The translations under genes and the position numbers were made by a program. 64,000 bases of DNA from the NCBI GenBank assembly GCA_907165065.1, contig OU015539.1:18320816-18384815 (forward strand). The letters are read 5' to 3'. Source of the stretch: Caprimulgus europaeus. Lineage: Eukaryota; Chordata; Aves; Caprimulgiformes; Caprimulgidae. This document shows positions 40,652 through 54,342 of the stretch, piece after piece; within the stretch, counting starts at the first letter, position 1; each line of letters begins with the position of its first letter. The notes under the pieces are model-generated. The model made no database searches. It was not told the DNA's origin and was given only the letters and a program-made list of their open reading frames with translations.

Positions 40652-40920
40652 AGCCATAGACAGGCTTGGGTTGGAAGGGACCTTTTAAAGCCATCCAGTC
40701 CAACCCCCCTGCAGTGAGCAGGGACATCTTCAACCAGATCAGGTTGCTCAGAGCCCTGTCCAGCCTTACCTGGAATGTCTCCAGGGACGGGGCTTCTACC
40801 ACCTCTCTGGGCAACCTGGGCCAGGGTTTCACCACCCTTAGTATAAAAAATTTCCTCCTTATATCTAGTCTAAACCTCCCCTCATTTAGTTTAAAACCAT
40901 TATCCCGTGTGCTAGTACTT
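40652..40920 (-). mobile_element. CR1 LINE fragment
   Basis: It contains GGCTTGGGTTGGAAGGGACC, GTCCAACCCCCCTGCAGTGA, CTCTCTGGGCAACCTGGGCC and AATTTCCTCC. It ends near CATTATCCCGTGTGCTAGTA, where the consensus has the TTGTCCTATCACTAC segment. It is the same subfamily as 44903 and 54343. Confidence 0.9.
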
Positions 40921-41287
40921 GTATGTTCTTTATGTGCTCATCATAAATGTACCCATGCCTCCTCACATCCATCTGGGAACCCTTATGCACGAACCACTGC
41001 AAAAATAACCTGCTACAGTTCCAGACTGTAGCGTGGCAGCTGCTGATGTGGCAATCTGAACTTGCCCTCTGCTGCTTAGTTTCAACTCTCACACACCTGA
41101 AGAAGGTGGTTTCTCAAGAGACTGTCTGTCTGTCTCCCAGTGCAGGATGAAGCACAAACTACTTTCTATTTGTGGTTTAACCTAAGCCCTTGTATTAACT
41201 CGACATCCCTTCGCAAAGAGGCCAGACACAGTCAAAATGTCAGTTGATGCCAGATTTTCTTACAGATGAAGAACCTGCCTACCCATA

Positions 41288-41896
41288 GGTGGTGGTTTCA
41301 CTCCTTTGGCTGCTGCCAAACCCAGCCGCTCGCTCACTCTCCCTGGCCCAGGGAGTAGAGGAGAAAACTGGAAGGATAAAAGTAAGAAAACTCCTGGGTT
41401 GAGATTAAAACAACTTAATAACTGAAATAATAATTATAATAACAATAATAACAGAATAAACAAATGAGTGATGCCCAGGGCAGTCACTCAGCACCCGCCA
41501 ACCAATGCCCAGCCTGTCCCAGCCAGCGATCCCGGAGCACACAGTCCCCAAACCCAAACCGCAATCCCGGGAGAGCCAGAGCCCGAGTGACCCCGAGAGA
41601 ACCCCCAGCTTTCTGCTCAGCCCTGGTCAATGTACTGATATGATGGGATATGAGATGGAATATCCCACTGGCAGAGCCAAATGCCAATTTGGGGTTTGCC
41701 CATTACTACGCTTCTCCCTCCCAGTCCTAACGCAGCTGTGAACCAGCCAAACGTGATGGCTTTGGGCTCCAGCAGCAACTGATAACATCAGTACTTGATC
41801 AACATTCTTCTCTTAACAAACCCCACACTAACACTAAAACACAGCTATTCTAGCTACTGAGAAGAAAATTAGCTCTGTCCCAGCAAAACCAGGACA
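41288..41896 (-). mobile_element. Solo LTR, family 2, divergent copy
   Basis: The minus strand begins TGTCCTGGTTTTGCTGGGAC, the familiar start of this avian LTR family, and ends at GTGAAACCACCACC. Flanks CCATA (41283-41287) and TCATA (41897-41901) look like a 5-bp target duplication with one mismatch. It has the CCCGGGAGAGCCAGAGCCCG core but differs from the 13051/29109 copies over roughly its first 250 bases, so it is a separate subfamily or mosaic. Confidence 0.75.
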
Positions 41897-42792
41897 TCAT
41901 ACTGTGTAGAAGAGGAAGACAAAGTGACCCCTGAGAGAGAGTTTTTAAAATGGCAGCAGATCAGTGGCCAGCCACCTCACTTGTGCAGATTTGTGCACAC
42001 AAGAGAAGAGCACCAAAGTGCACCTCCCCTTATCCCCCGGGTCCACCTAGCACAGCTGATCTTCAGTCATCACTGCCATGAGTATGGGGCCCAAACTGCA
42101 CATCATCAGCGCTGTTTGTGCACAGGGACAGCAACAGCACATGTGAAATGGTGGGGACCACTGGAGAGGGAAGGAGGAACCATACAGAGGTAAGAGTATT
42201 TTTAAGAGTGCTAGAAGTGACACATCCAGTCTGCTCCCTTACTGCTTCCTGACCTGCTCACCGTACAGCACTGGGAGGCCCCGGGTTCACCTGCATTCTT
42301 TTACTTGCTGGCCCAAACGTGATTATTCAACACCACCACTTAAAAACAACCTGATTTTGTTTACCAGAGCACAGCAAGTTTCGACTCATGCAGATTTACA
42401 CACCTTGCTGACTAGATACATTAAATAGACATCACATATCAAATGACAGTTAACTTACCAGATAAGATAACCAAGAAAATAACAACAAAAAAGGCTTGCA
42501 AAATTAATTACTTTTCAGAAGTGCAATGGAATAAGTTAGGCAATCACAATGGTTGAATATTTGGCTTGGCACCTAGGAACAGCTGAATTTTTCTTTTTGG
42601 CTCTATGTCTGACCTGTCATTTCTTGCCACAAAATATTTAAGCTCAAACATATGTTCAGCTACAGATCTTGAGAGAAATACCTTGGGAAAATTCAAACCG
42701 AAACAAAAGGCTGCATTTCTTTTTCAGAACTAAAAACTCAACATAAATCACCACTGTATCCATTTAAGCATTTAAGTCAAATTCATATTTAC

Positions 42793-43189
42793 CCATGAGC
42801 AGGATCCAAAGCTATTGCCCTGGGCTGATCAAGGTCTTGCCAGAAGAGGACTTTTCTAGATGTTCCATTGAGATTAGCGACTTCTATCCTGTTGGTTTCT
42901 GAGTCTGTCCAGTACAGTTTCTTCCCAATCCAATCACATGCCAGGCCATCCGGGGAAACCAGACCAGAAATGATGACATTCTGCACCACATTCCCAGTTT
43001 GGTTAATGTAAGTTTGCTTGATGGCTTCTTCACTCACATCTGTCCAGAAAACGATGCCTTGCGAGTACTGGAAGTCGACCGCAGCAGCATCCTCTAAACC
43101 GCTGACCACCACCGTGGACTCCAGCTTCGTACCCCCAGCATCCACCAGTCGGACATCCCGCCGGTTGGCAAAGAGCAGAAAGGGAGATG
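42793..43189 (-). CDS. LRP5: LRP5 exon 2 (first beta-propeller, N-terminal blades)
   Basis: This internal coding exon is 397 bp, the length I recall for human LRP5 exon 2. On the minus strand the acceptor is TTCTTCTGTAG at 43190 after a good pyrimidine tract, and the donor is GG|GTAAAT at 42792. It enters in phase with two bases (CA) and leaves with two (GG). It encodes the start of the mature ectodomain ([19 protein letters not shown]) and the first blades of the YWTD beta-propeller that binds Wnts, DKK1 and sclerostin. Visible motifs are VFWTD, LYWTD, the N-glycosylation sequons NQT and NGT, and SPDG and QPRA, which hold Asp111 and Arg154 of human numbering (high-bone-mass mutation sites). 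LRP6 is excluded by KQTY, the NQT sequon, GLVSPDG and DPAHG, which match LRP5. An in-frame Met near 43145 is internal, not a start; the signal peptide lies in exon 1, outside the window. Confidence 0.97.
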
Positions 43190-44902
43190 CTACAGAAGAA
43201 AAAACAAAAACACGTTGTTGTTATTGGCATCCACAGATGTCAAAGCACTGAGTATGAACATGGCAGAGGAGGACTTTTCTCCCCAGATCAGCAGGGCAGG
43301 CAATACAGCAGAAGGAACACAGAAGTTTCATAGGAGAGAAAAATGCACGCTACCCAAAAACCTCTTCCTTCCACAGGTCAGACAAAGGAGTAAAAGACAG
43401 AGGGAAGAGCAGGTCCAAGTCTGAATCTACAAACTGAGTTCAAACTGAGGCTCTTTGACAATACCTTCTGTGAATCCACAAACCTGGGTTTAGAAAAAAA
43501 TCAAGTCTTCATGGTTTAAAAACTTGATTCAAGTTGAAGTAGTAACAACAAACAGAAGGCAAGTTCCAATGCCTTTTAATAGCAGGCTGGAAGCTACCAG
43601 GACTTGACCCGACACCCTGAAATGCTCCTACCAAGTGCCCTCCTAGATGGCAAAGACTGAAACAGAGCTTCAGAACTACTGTCTTCTCTGCACCACAATG
43701 AGAGAAATTCAAGGAAGAGTTTGAAGGAAGATGATGATGTGGGTTGTGGAAGTTTGTGGGGACTGCTGTTAACTGAAGAGGCAGCCAAAGGAAAAGGACA
43801 AAGGTTCTTGCTGTTTGAAGGTCTAAGCGCACGGTAGAAGCTGGAGTCCGAGCAGTGTGTGACGGAGAACAGGCTTTAAAAGGGGAGCTAACTTTATGAT
43901 TGATGCAAAAGGGGTGGGAAGCTTAAAGACATGTCAAAACAACAGCCAGAGAGATATTGTACAGTACCTGCACAAGTCTAGATCTCATGTTCAGAACATG
44001 ACACGACCTTGGCAGATGATGCTGGCACTCACAGACAGAAAGGAAGGAGGTGGGGAGAGAGACTCAAGACAGGCAAGGAAATCTCGCCGAGTTGGATCTG
44101 ACAGTAAGACGTACAGAAGCACTACTAACACTGGCAAAGATTTCAGTACAGACAAGACGACTTTTCTGTCATACCAGATCTTGTCTGTCATTATACTCAC
44201 AGAGAGATAAATCTGTGCTTGCAATTGAGGCTGTCCCTCCACACTCCGAGAGGGAGAGAAAGGTGTGAAGGTTTGAGTCCTACAACTCCTCCCTCTGCTC
44301 CCCATGCAGGATATTACAAAACTCTAGCCGAGGGAGATTGTAAAGATCCTCTGAAGGACCCACTATGGGGGGAGGAGGCACGATTCAAACAGAGACAAAG
44401 GCATGATTCGGTCCAACTCCTTCTTCCAGAAGAGGACATTAAGTAGACACACTGCAGAACATTCCTTCTCAAGCATACCAGTCAGGTTGATGGCCAAGTT
44501 AACCACTTCATTTCTCTCCTAAAACCGCGGGTTTGCTTCTTCATCCAGCAGTAAAGAAGAAAAATTGTTATCTACAGATATGGCTGGGAAGGCAGCAGCC
44601 AAGTACAATGATGCCACCATACTGCTCACAGCTGTGACCACCACTGGCAGCTAAGGAGAATGACAGTATTCACAAAAAGCCCCCGGATGCTGGAAGTAAT
44701 AGAGCTCCCTCAACTTCTCCTCTGATCACTGAAGTCTGGTAGGGATCTTATGTCATCGAACGAAGAGCTATTTTAACTTACCCCTCCTGTCTGTCACCTT
44801 AAAGCCCAGTACCCTTCCCACTCCTTCCCCCGCTTCTTCTAACTCACGTGGTAGCTGCTGGAGCTCTACACCAGTCAAGTGCTGACTCCTAACTTCATAG
44901 GC

Positions 44903-45264
44903 AATCATAGAATCATAAACTGGTTTGGGTGGGAAGGGACCTTTCAAGGCCATCCAGTCCCAACCCCCTGCAGTGAGCAGGGACATCTTCAACCAGAGCA
45001 GGTTGCTCAGAGCCCCGTCCAACCTGACCTTGGATGTTTCCAGGGACGGGGCTTCTACCACCTCTCTGGGCAACCTGGGCCAGGGTTTCACCACCCTCAG
45101 TGTAAAAAATTTCTTCCTCACATCTAGTCTAAACCTCCCCTCTTGTAGTTTAAAACCATCACCCCTTGTCCTATCACTACAGGCCCTATTTTAAAAAGTC
45201 TGTCCCCATCTTTCTCATAGGCCTCCCGCAAGTATTGAAAGGCCACTATAAGGTTTCCCTGGAT
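44903..45264 (-). mobile_element. CR1 LINE fragment
   Basis: It has a good 3' end, ATCATAGAATCATAAACTGG, then GGGACCTTTCAAGGCCATCC, GACGGGGCTTCTACCACCTC and ACCCCTTGTCCTATCACTAC. It ends in the TATAAGGTTTCCCTGG segment. A second CR1 of another subfamily begins only ~140 bp further right. Confidence 0.92.
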
Positions 45265-45401
45265 CATTTCACTTGATGCTGCTGCTTCTAATGTCACCCA
45301 GCAGAACTCCAAACACTCGCCACTCAACTCAAGGAACAACACACAGACCAGAGCAGCAACACCACATATGGTATATTTTATCTTCCATGGCTTCAAGCCT
45401 G

Positions 45402-45547
45402 TGATAGCACAGTCAGAGCATGGTGGGGTTGGAAGGGACCTCTGGAGATCATCCAGTCCAACCCCCCTGACAAAGCAGGTTCACCTAGAGCAAGTTACAC
45501 AGGATCGTGCCCAGGAGGGTTTTGAACACCTCCAGAGACAGAGACTC
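45402..45547 (-). mobile_element. CR1 LINE fragment, short, abutting a microsatellite
   Basis: It contains GCATGGTGGGGTTGGAAGGG, CCTCTGGAGATCATCCAGTC and AGGGTTTTGAACACCTCCAG, matching the 1364/28391 subfamily. It stops at GAGACAGAGACTC, exactly where an A-run and TA repeat begin. Confidence 0.88.
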
Positions 45548-45585
<38 letters not shown>

Positions 45586-45595
45586 ATATAAATAC
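45548..45595 (+). repeat. A-run and TA microsatellite
   Basis: An uninterrupted run of about 20 A is followed by about nine TA units and AT-rich remnants. It starts directly at the truncated edge of the CR1 fragment 45402-45547. Confidence 0.95.
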
Positions 45596-48500
45596 CTTTA
45601 GATTCAAATTCATGCTACTGTAGGTAACAGCTGGGAGTTAGCTCTCGAGAGCTGTCTCTCAGAGCCGATTCCCCCCGCGCTGTTAAAGCAGACAGTTGCT
45701 CTGAGCCCTGAGGTGCAGGTCCCGCTATGCTGGCAGCCCTGCATGTGCTATCGCCTATTTCATGAGCTCCACCTCCAGCGACAAGCTCACTGGAGAGCAC
45801 GTCCCACTGCACACGCCAAAGCAGAGTGCATCTGCAGGCAAGGACCTCACTTAGAACCCACAACTCGGCTTCAGATGAACTTAAAAACATGCATAAAAAT
45901 TCAGCCTTTTTATTATTATTCTGCACGGCCTTTTTTTTTCCCAAGTCAGGCTTTGTTTTTCTTTTTGGAGTAAGTCTATGCTGACGAAAGTAATAAGGAA
46001 AACTTAAATCAGCTGGTGGTTTTAGTGAGGATCTTGGACAGCACAGACACACACAATTGTTATCATCAACGTTTCACTGAAAATGTACTATCTTTGTTTT
46101 CTACAATATTTAACACAAGAAAGTTTATACAGCTTGAGAAGAATTATTTGTCAAGAAATGAAGTCTCAGTATCACTCCTCTCACTTCCTCACTTGCCAAG
46201 TCCTCCTCTCTGTCATCTTTAGAAACACCAAGAACAGTACTGTGAAAGCCCAAGAGGTTAGCTTTGGAAACAGAAGAAAAAATGTCTAGAACGCAAAGAG
46301 CTTGTTTTCTTCTCTACCACTCACTGGTTCCCCATCACCGTGTCCACTTTAAGTGGCAGTGGGCCAAATCATTTGAACACTTGGGAAGTTTGGTGTTAGT
46401 AGGCTCTGTTGAAGTCAAGTTCTTTGGGGCAGAGAACTTCTCAAATTCTGTGTACTGCCTCACAAAACCAGCCCCATATCCAGCCAAAGATCAAAAAGTC
46501 TACACACAATTTTTTTAAAAAAAATATTGTCCGATAAATGTGTTTTGAGGAATATGAATAGATGGATTTTCAGCTAGATATTCCCATGCTGAAGCCATCA
46601 TTAACACTACTACAAAGGAAAAAGGAACCTGAAATATCCAGTCAAATCAACAGCAGAGGAACTCAACAGCTTCTTAACTAAAGATCAGAGATGAACAACG
46701 TCTAACCCAATCAGTATCAATATTATCCCAGCTCACCATCCCTTTCAAGAGCTTTCTCCCCCACTGGTGCACACAGCAGGGCAGCAGCACACAGACACCA
46801 CATGGACCACTCTGTCCTCTGTCACTTCGGGGCTTCAGAGCCGTCCTGATGGGAGTGCAGCCGCATCGTGGTGGCTGGGACATGCAGTGGGGAAACAGCA
46901 CTGTCCTGCCTGCAGTCATGGCAAGATTTTACTGTGTTCATACACTGATGCACATAGATTTGATTATTGAAAACAGCCAGAGCTCATCCCTTTTAAGAAA
47001 AAATGTTTATTCAATTTCATTTGGAAAGAGAGAAGGCAGAACTCTAATTCTGAAAACCATATTCACTTTCTCTGCTCCTCCCTAACAGCCTATTTTATTC
47101 AGTCCAAATTTTGTAAAAAAACTGTTGCAGAACCCTTTTAGAGCATTACCAGTACAGAAAAGAAAAAAAATAAATCACACAGCAAAAACCAGTGATCAAA
47201 ACAAGTAGCTGGTTCTCAACACTTAATTCTTGGCCTGGAACGCTGCTGAAGAAACACCAGCTCTCTGAACTTTAAAAACAATGCAAAAGTCAGAAGAGCA
47301 ATTACACACTCTGCTTCTGTGGCCTTGCATTTATCACATCAGGTCAGAATGTGACGGCTCACTAGCAGACAAAGCTCATGCTGGGAACTCCACAGCTACA
47401 ACTAAATACAACCTCCAAAATGTCCCAGGAAGAGTTCACAGAACTTTTCAAATCTCCAACTTCCCCAGTTAGTAAACAGTAAATCTGAAAGAAGCAACCA
47501 GGAAGGCAGAGGCCTTTCCAGAAGGACAGAGGCAGAGCACTGCATTTCACAGAATTACTGAACTCAACAGCTGAGTGATTCAAGAGACACATTAATACTC
47601 CCTGTGATTATAACCATAGGGTTTTTAAGGCATTAGATTCAGAAACCAAGGCGGCTAAAAAGCAACAAAACAAATGGCATTGACCAAAAACTTGATTTGC
47701 TGTGCCATCAACAAACCATCCTAGAGAGTCAAGACCATCCCAGTCACACCACACACAGTGCAAGTCTGTTTATTGTGAGCCCCACGTGCACGTAGAGTCA
47801 AAGGTTCCTGTCTAAGAACATGAGACCAATCTCCATTCAAACCACGCTGTCTTCTCAACCCTGAGCCGGGCTTGGCTGGAAGGTCCAGTGAACACTCCTA
47901 TCCTCGGAGCATTTAATTCTTTACTTGGCAAACTGGAAGGCCAGTTAACAGCAGTTTCTGAGGAGAGGGATGGAGGGAGCTGAGAGACCAGAAAAATTAG
48001 GAAAAACTTTGATTATCATTGCCCGTCAAATGAGCTTGTCTGTACACAACTTCTCCTCCTTGAGAAGCTATTCATGCTTGGAAAGTTAGGAGACTCTCAA
48101 AGGAACACTGAGTGTTATGCTTTTATTTTGATCAGCAACGCTCCTGACAACTGCAAATTGTTTGAATAGGGAAACACCAGCTTCTATTTTGAAAAGAGAA
48201 AAGAATAAACAGTAACAGGATGAATGATGAATGTGGAAGACAAACTGTTTATATCCAGTCTATTACCACCCAATAGAAAGGACATTTGAATGCAGTTAAA
48301 AAAAAAAAAGTTGTATTCTTCTTCAGTAAAATTAGAACAGTTCATATTTTTCCATAATAGGCAATATTTAAAATCTCTGTACATAGCTGGACTTCACAAT
48401 CCTTTGACATAGCAAAAAAAAGAACCTGAAATCCCACAAATTATCACATGAACTCTAACCAGATAACATCCTGGACTGTAGAAAGTTACAGGCTTCATGC

Positions 48501-51500
48501 AGCAGTTCTGCAATGTCATTTGGATCACACAGTACTTCATTCTAGAAAAACATACTATTTCTATTCAAAAAACCACCAATTTTCCAGTGGTTTTTCTACT
48601 AACTGGAAAACACACCCTTGACTTGATAATGGAGATATCTACACCAAGGCTTAGCTGCACAGCAGTGTGAAAATAGAGCTTCTCATCAGTCCATTAAGTG
48701 GAGAAAAGCAAACCCTCCTCAAAGCTGCTCAGGAACCAAGCACAGGTTGAATTTTCAGCTTTGCTCTTGATCTCCCGAGTGTTCTTGGGCAAATCTTCTG
48801 TTCCTTCTCTGTGTTTAATTACTGAACTGTAATTGTCTTGTGCAGACATAATATCAGGCTGGAGGATTTGCACATTTCACGTATAACTCATTTGGCTGAC
48901 CACTATAAACAATATTGGTTTAAGCACGTCTGCCGTAGTTCTCTTACCATATCTCGATCACATTCATAAGTGGTACTAAAAACCCTTTTTTTTTAAATGC
49001 ATTGAGGCTTAGACTCCTCTGCACTTCACCATACATAAAAAGGCAATAATAATCTTTTTTTTTTCCTCTGCCTTCCATCTGTCTCTGTTAAAAATATACT
49101 CCCTATGAAGTATGGCAAGTCTGCTGCCATCTGCCCAGCTGCAGATACCTTCCAACAGGCCAGTGGTGCTTCTGAATTCTGCCATTAACTTACACTTTGC
49201 TGTTTTAATTCTACCAATCCCATCCACAGCACTTCAATTCTGTCAAGTGCTTCAGGGGCATCTGTCAGCCCCAGCAAAGTGACGTGGGACAAACAACTAC
49301 AAATTGCACTGTCTGATCTTCGCTATTTGTTTCAATCACGGTTCTGAAAACCAGTTCAGGGAGGCTCAACTCGAGCAAGATGACCGTGATGATCCACAGA
49401 GCATCTGTCAGTAGTCGCTGGTTAGCTGCAAAGCCCCAACAGTTCTAGGACAAGTTGAGCAAGAATTTTAAATAGTTATATTTATACTACAGCTCCATTC
49501 TTGCTGTCATGCCTACATTTTGTCTCCTCCTTAAAGCTAAAATAGAAAGACATGAAAATACCAGGGCACGTGTACGATTCCTACTCTTGGAAGCACCAGA
49601 AGTGCAGAACACACACAAATCCTATGCACAGCACAGGAGAAAAGCCTTACTTGACAATTCTTAAACCAGTTAACTAGGCTAAAGGTCATGGAAAGGTTTA
49701 ACTGTGCTTTTAAGAAAAGTGTCTGAGGATCTTGGGAGCCTGGTGCACAACAGAAAATAGAGATCTAACTTTAATAAGCACACAAGCTAAAATAGCTATC
49801 CAAAATTACAGTATGTGCAACAACTTATATTTTAAATATTATTTCAATTCTTAACAGGACCAGTGCAGAGGGGACCTCTGTGGTTAAGCCATCTGTACTG
49901 CTGGACAGAGAGAACAGCACATAATTCTTGCAACAGTCAATGTCCCAAACCACAAAAACATTCATTACCAAGGAACAAAAACAACCCCCCCAGTCCCTGC
50001 TGTAGGCACACAGGATGGTAAAAAACAAACATGCCAAAACTCTTGCACCCAAGGAAACTTATGGAAACTCCAGGACAGGACACGGAGCAAGCATCAGCTT
50101 TCTGTACTTCAAAGTAGCTGCTGTGCAGAAACCAGACCACGTAGGTAGGGACCCAGCAGCCATAAATTCAGGGGAGAACCCAGTTCTGCAGCACAAAGTG
50201 ATCCCTTTTGTCCAGCTCACGCTCTTGTGGAGCGTAACAAGGTTTAGAACTTTGATGTATACCATGAGGCTCCTTCCCAACATCTAGGGAAGGAAGTTAT
50301 TCCACATGCTGCCGCCCTTTGGGGCATTATCACCATTTTTCACAGCTTAGCTCAAGGGGAGAGAGACAGCAGCTGGTGGCTCACACGCCAGGACACAACC
50401 AGAGCGACAGAGATGCAGGAAAGAAGGTAAAAAGCAGAGAGATTCAGGCATGGAAGGGAAAGGAAAATAATGAAGAGTTTAGCCAAATCTGCCTCCTACC
50501 TCAAGCACAACTGACAAACACAGCCTGACACCTTGCTGGGCAAGAAGGGAAACGGCGCGTACAAATCCCACAGAGGAGTTTTACTCTTTTAACGCAACTG
50601 TTCTGTATTTATCAGGGAAAAGAAAAAGAAAAAAGGTTTCTTTCTGAAATACTCTATGCTCTGCATTCTGGACCCTGGTCCTTTTTTACTGGCAGCTGCT
50701 GCTGCTGGAGAAAATCTGAAATCACAACTTCAAAAGACAGATTAAATGTTGATATTCCTGTGCTAATTGCACATGCTCAGCCCAAGTTTAAACTTGCCAG
50801 GTACAGTTCTCCACAGATTAGAGGACTATTGCTTTCATCCTTAAAACACATTATTGTAGATAAGGTGAATTCCCAGCGTAATTACTGAACTATAGCATAT
50901 TCTTGCTGCAACACAGAGGTAGGTAGCAGCAGTCTGTAGAGTGCAGGACTGAAAAAATCAGAGCTCCTGGGTTTCACTCCCACATATCCCCCCTTAGTGC
51001 ACTGGAGCAGGTGCTTCAGCCCCATGGTTTGTAGAACTCATCCCACCCGCTGCAAACAGACCCTTCCCTCTGCTCTGAACCCCCTCACAGCCCTGCCCTG
51101 AAGCCTACTCATGCTGGAGCAACGCACCTGAAGATCTTCCCGCTGAAGGCTCCATGATGTGCTCAGCCTTTCCTCCCTGGCCCAGGTAGGACTCCTCCGT
51201 GAAGCAGGGAGTGAGCGTGGGCCAGTCAGCTGTGCAGGAGCGGCTGTGCAGTGACCCCTAGTTCATGGGCCTTCCCCAAATTCCACCCAACTCCTCTAAC
51301 CCTCCAGCTCAATCCATCTGATAGTCATTTCCGTCCCCAAACTGGGAAAGAAAGTGTTCTGATTATCAAGTAAGGAGGATTTATTTCCATTTTACCTGAA
51401 TTTAGATAGAATCAAGGACTGAAATCCAGGGGGAAACAGAAGTGTTCTTTTAAACCTCTAACAATATCCCACATTTATACACAGTATGCAGCAGATATCA

Positions 51501-52630
51501 GGCAATTTTTTAAATTTTACTCTTTAACAGCCTATATTTTAAACTGTTTACACAGTCACACCAGGCATAAACCAGTGCAAAGTAATCCAACCCACACTAG
51601 CATCCCATATTATCAAATATATTTGGCGCCAGCTTTATTTATAAGTGCTAAGTATTATCTTGAGTCTCACTGCTGAACACCAGAAGACAGCTAGGATCCG
51701 AGTGATCTATTTGCCACCAGGCTACAGCAAAAGGGAGGCTCTTCATCCATCAATGTACCTACAGAAAGTGACATGGCTTTAATAAATAATTTTAATAACT
51801 ATGTTGGAGGAGGAGGATATGTAAATAAATTATGTGAGTTTAAAGGACATCTCGTTTAGCAGCACCAAGCTGGAAAGGGTCCATAAAAAAATATTTTAAA
51901 AAAAAAAAAAAAGCTTTAAGTGGGTTTAGAGAACATCTGAAGTTTGGGTTTTTCATTGCTGGGGAAGGGAACACAGAGATGATGCAGAGAGGAAGATGTT
52001 CTGCAGATACTGGAGCACACTGCAGAACCTGCAGAATTGCTTGCAGCAGGTGATATTTAACAGCAGCTGGATAACCACTGCCCAGGTCTGGCTGCTGCAC
52101 AAGTGATTCCTGCCTCAGTGACTCTGTGTCTGGAAAACAAGGAAAAACAAAAAAGTGCTGAGTGGACTGGACTCCCCATACCTGAAAATCTTGATTACAA
52201 GGGTGCAGGGTTGCTTGTGTTTCTGCTTGGTTTTACACAAAATTCTGCCAGTACCATAACACTCACATCACTGTTTCTGTTGCCCTTCTGAAGCAGATGA
52301 ATTTAGTAGCTTTATCAAATACTAACACTAAAATAGATAAGCTGCTAGGTACCCTTTATTTTATTTTTTTAAAGAAACAAGCAGTAAGATTTTTTTGAAG
52401 ATCTTGTTATATTTTCTGGATTGTGTAGGGTTCTCCTCCAATAATGAAAGGGTTTTAGGAAGACAAGAGATTTACTTCAGACTGCTGGTTTTGTTTGGAA
52501 GCCTATGGTTTTTAAAAAAGAATGTTAGCAGTAACAACAACATATAGCTCTGATTATACACCATTGCATCTGCATTCACCTGAATTAGTTCATTTCCCTT
52601 GGCCAAGAGATGCCAAAGGATTTTTCTGAA

Positions 52631-52906
52631 GATCACAGCATCCCAGACTGGTTTGGGTTGGAAGAGACCTCAAAGCTCATCCAGTGCCAACCCCCCTGCC
52701 AGCAGCAGGGACACCTTCCACTAGACCAGGTTGCTCAAAGCCTCATCCAACCTGGCCCAGAACACTTCCAGGGAGGAGCAGCCACAGCTTCTCTGCCCAG
52801 CCTGGGACAGGGTCTCACCACCCTCACACCAAACAATTTCCTCCTCACATCTCAGCTCCATCTCCCCTCCTCCAGGTTATAACCACTGCCCCTTGTTCTA
52901 TCATGC
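52631..52906 (-). mobile_element. CR1 LINE fragment
   Basis: It reads GATCACAGCATCCCAGACTG, GGTTGGAAGAGACCTCAAAG, GACACCTTCCACTAGACCAG and GGACAGGGTCTCACCACCCT. It is close in sequence to the copies at 11285, 24808 and 59761. It is truncated near CCCCTTGTTCTATCA. Confidence 0.92.
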
Positions 52907-54342
52907 TTTGAAGAAATCCAGCAAAGGTGCATTATACAAATTATGAAACAGGATTTGTTCAGACTGTCTGGGATGGCAATACCATGTTCTCAAACTCCAA
53001 CAGCACACTCTGAACTTATTCTTTCTTGCTTTGTCCCATTTCTAGTCATACTACCTACTTCAAGGAAAAATCTTCACATATCAGAAGAGCCAAATGATTG
53101 GATTCACTGTCCACAATGCTGTGCACATCCCTCTCTGCCGAGGCTGGGAGCAAGCTCTGTTGTGTTCAAGATCACTTTTCTATGGACACTTTTTTTTTTT
53201 AAAGGAGGGTTCCTCAAACTTTTCTGCCTTTTCCCACAGACCACCCATTAAGCATGCCAGATGAACTCCCCTCCTGGTGCTCCCTCTCCGAGACTGTCCT
53301 TAATACCCCTGTAACAAATACTGGAATTGGTTACATGGAAGAGCATATTTCATCTTCTTTTAACAGAGTTTAGCAGCTGGAAAGGAGGACAGCCAAGTCC
53401 ATGGGAGCGGCCAACACTACACAGACCACCAAGCAGCACACAGAACATATTTATAGAGATCTGCCGAAAACTAAACAAAAACCAGTGATCTGGGGACACT
53501 TGCAGCCAGTTGCTGAGATACTCTTAGATAAGACTCACAAGCACTTTAACCATCTTTAGAGAACTGAGTCATTAGAGCATAAAGCAATTTTCATCTGGTC
53601 TGTTTTGTTAAGAGGCAATTTCTAAACATTATTGCAAAAGCGGCTCTTGGCAAACTCTCCCTGTGCAATGCACAACTGGTGCTCAGCCAAACACTTGTGA
53701 GGACTGCAGCTTCATGCAATCCTCACTGGCTAATGCTGAACAGATACTATCTCTGCAGTCTGAACCCCCACCTCTTCCTGACCTCAGCTTCTCATCCAAG
53801 CATTTGACAGAGGTCAAAATATACATGGGATCTGCCCAAAAGCAGCAGTACACTGCTCACAACAATTTGCTTATTCTTCTGAATTCTGTTGCAGTTTGCT
53901 GCTCAAGAACCACAATGCATATGACATCTTAAATGTAAGTATACTGTCTATTGGGGATTAGGGCATTTTAGCTCCAGACAGACACCAACAACCATCTTCG
54001 AAAACTAGCACTTTGAAAATGACTGAGCATCCCCCAGTCTTAAAACTGAACTTTTCAGTTCGGTGCTGGTTTTAGATTAGAACCTGCACTGAATTCCAAG
54101 AGAAGTTAAACTCACAACTTCCATCAAACTTCAGTGGGGACAGCCAAAGCTCCTAAGGTCCACTGAAAATCCCAGTCTCAATGTAGGCAGTAAATCCCAC
54201 AAGGAAGGTGAAAACTTTCCCACACTTCAGGAACAAGTAGGCAGCAGCACCTCACAGGTCTGCGCCAGGACGCCTGACTCTGACCCCGTGTCCAAACAGA
54301 GGAACTGGATGGCAGAGGGAGACCCATCACATAGGCACAGGG

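Noticed and set aside
42793-43189. Assignment to LRP6 instead of LRP5
   Set aside because: Discriminating residues (KQTY, NQTG, GLVSPDG, FWQDLDQ, DPAHG) follow LRP5, and the pattern continues in exons 3-5.
43030-43251. Alternative-frame ORFs over LRP5 exon 2
   Set aside because: They are frame shadows of the conserved exon. Only the frame with YWTD motifs matches a known protein.
46504-46530. Imperfect T/A inverted repeat
   Set aside because: It is a simple T-run beside an A-run in AT-rich intron, expected by chance.
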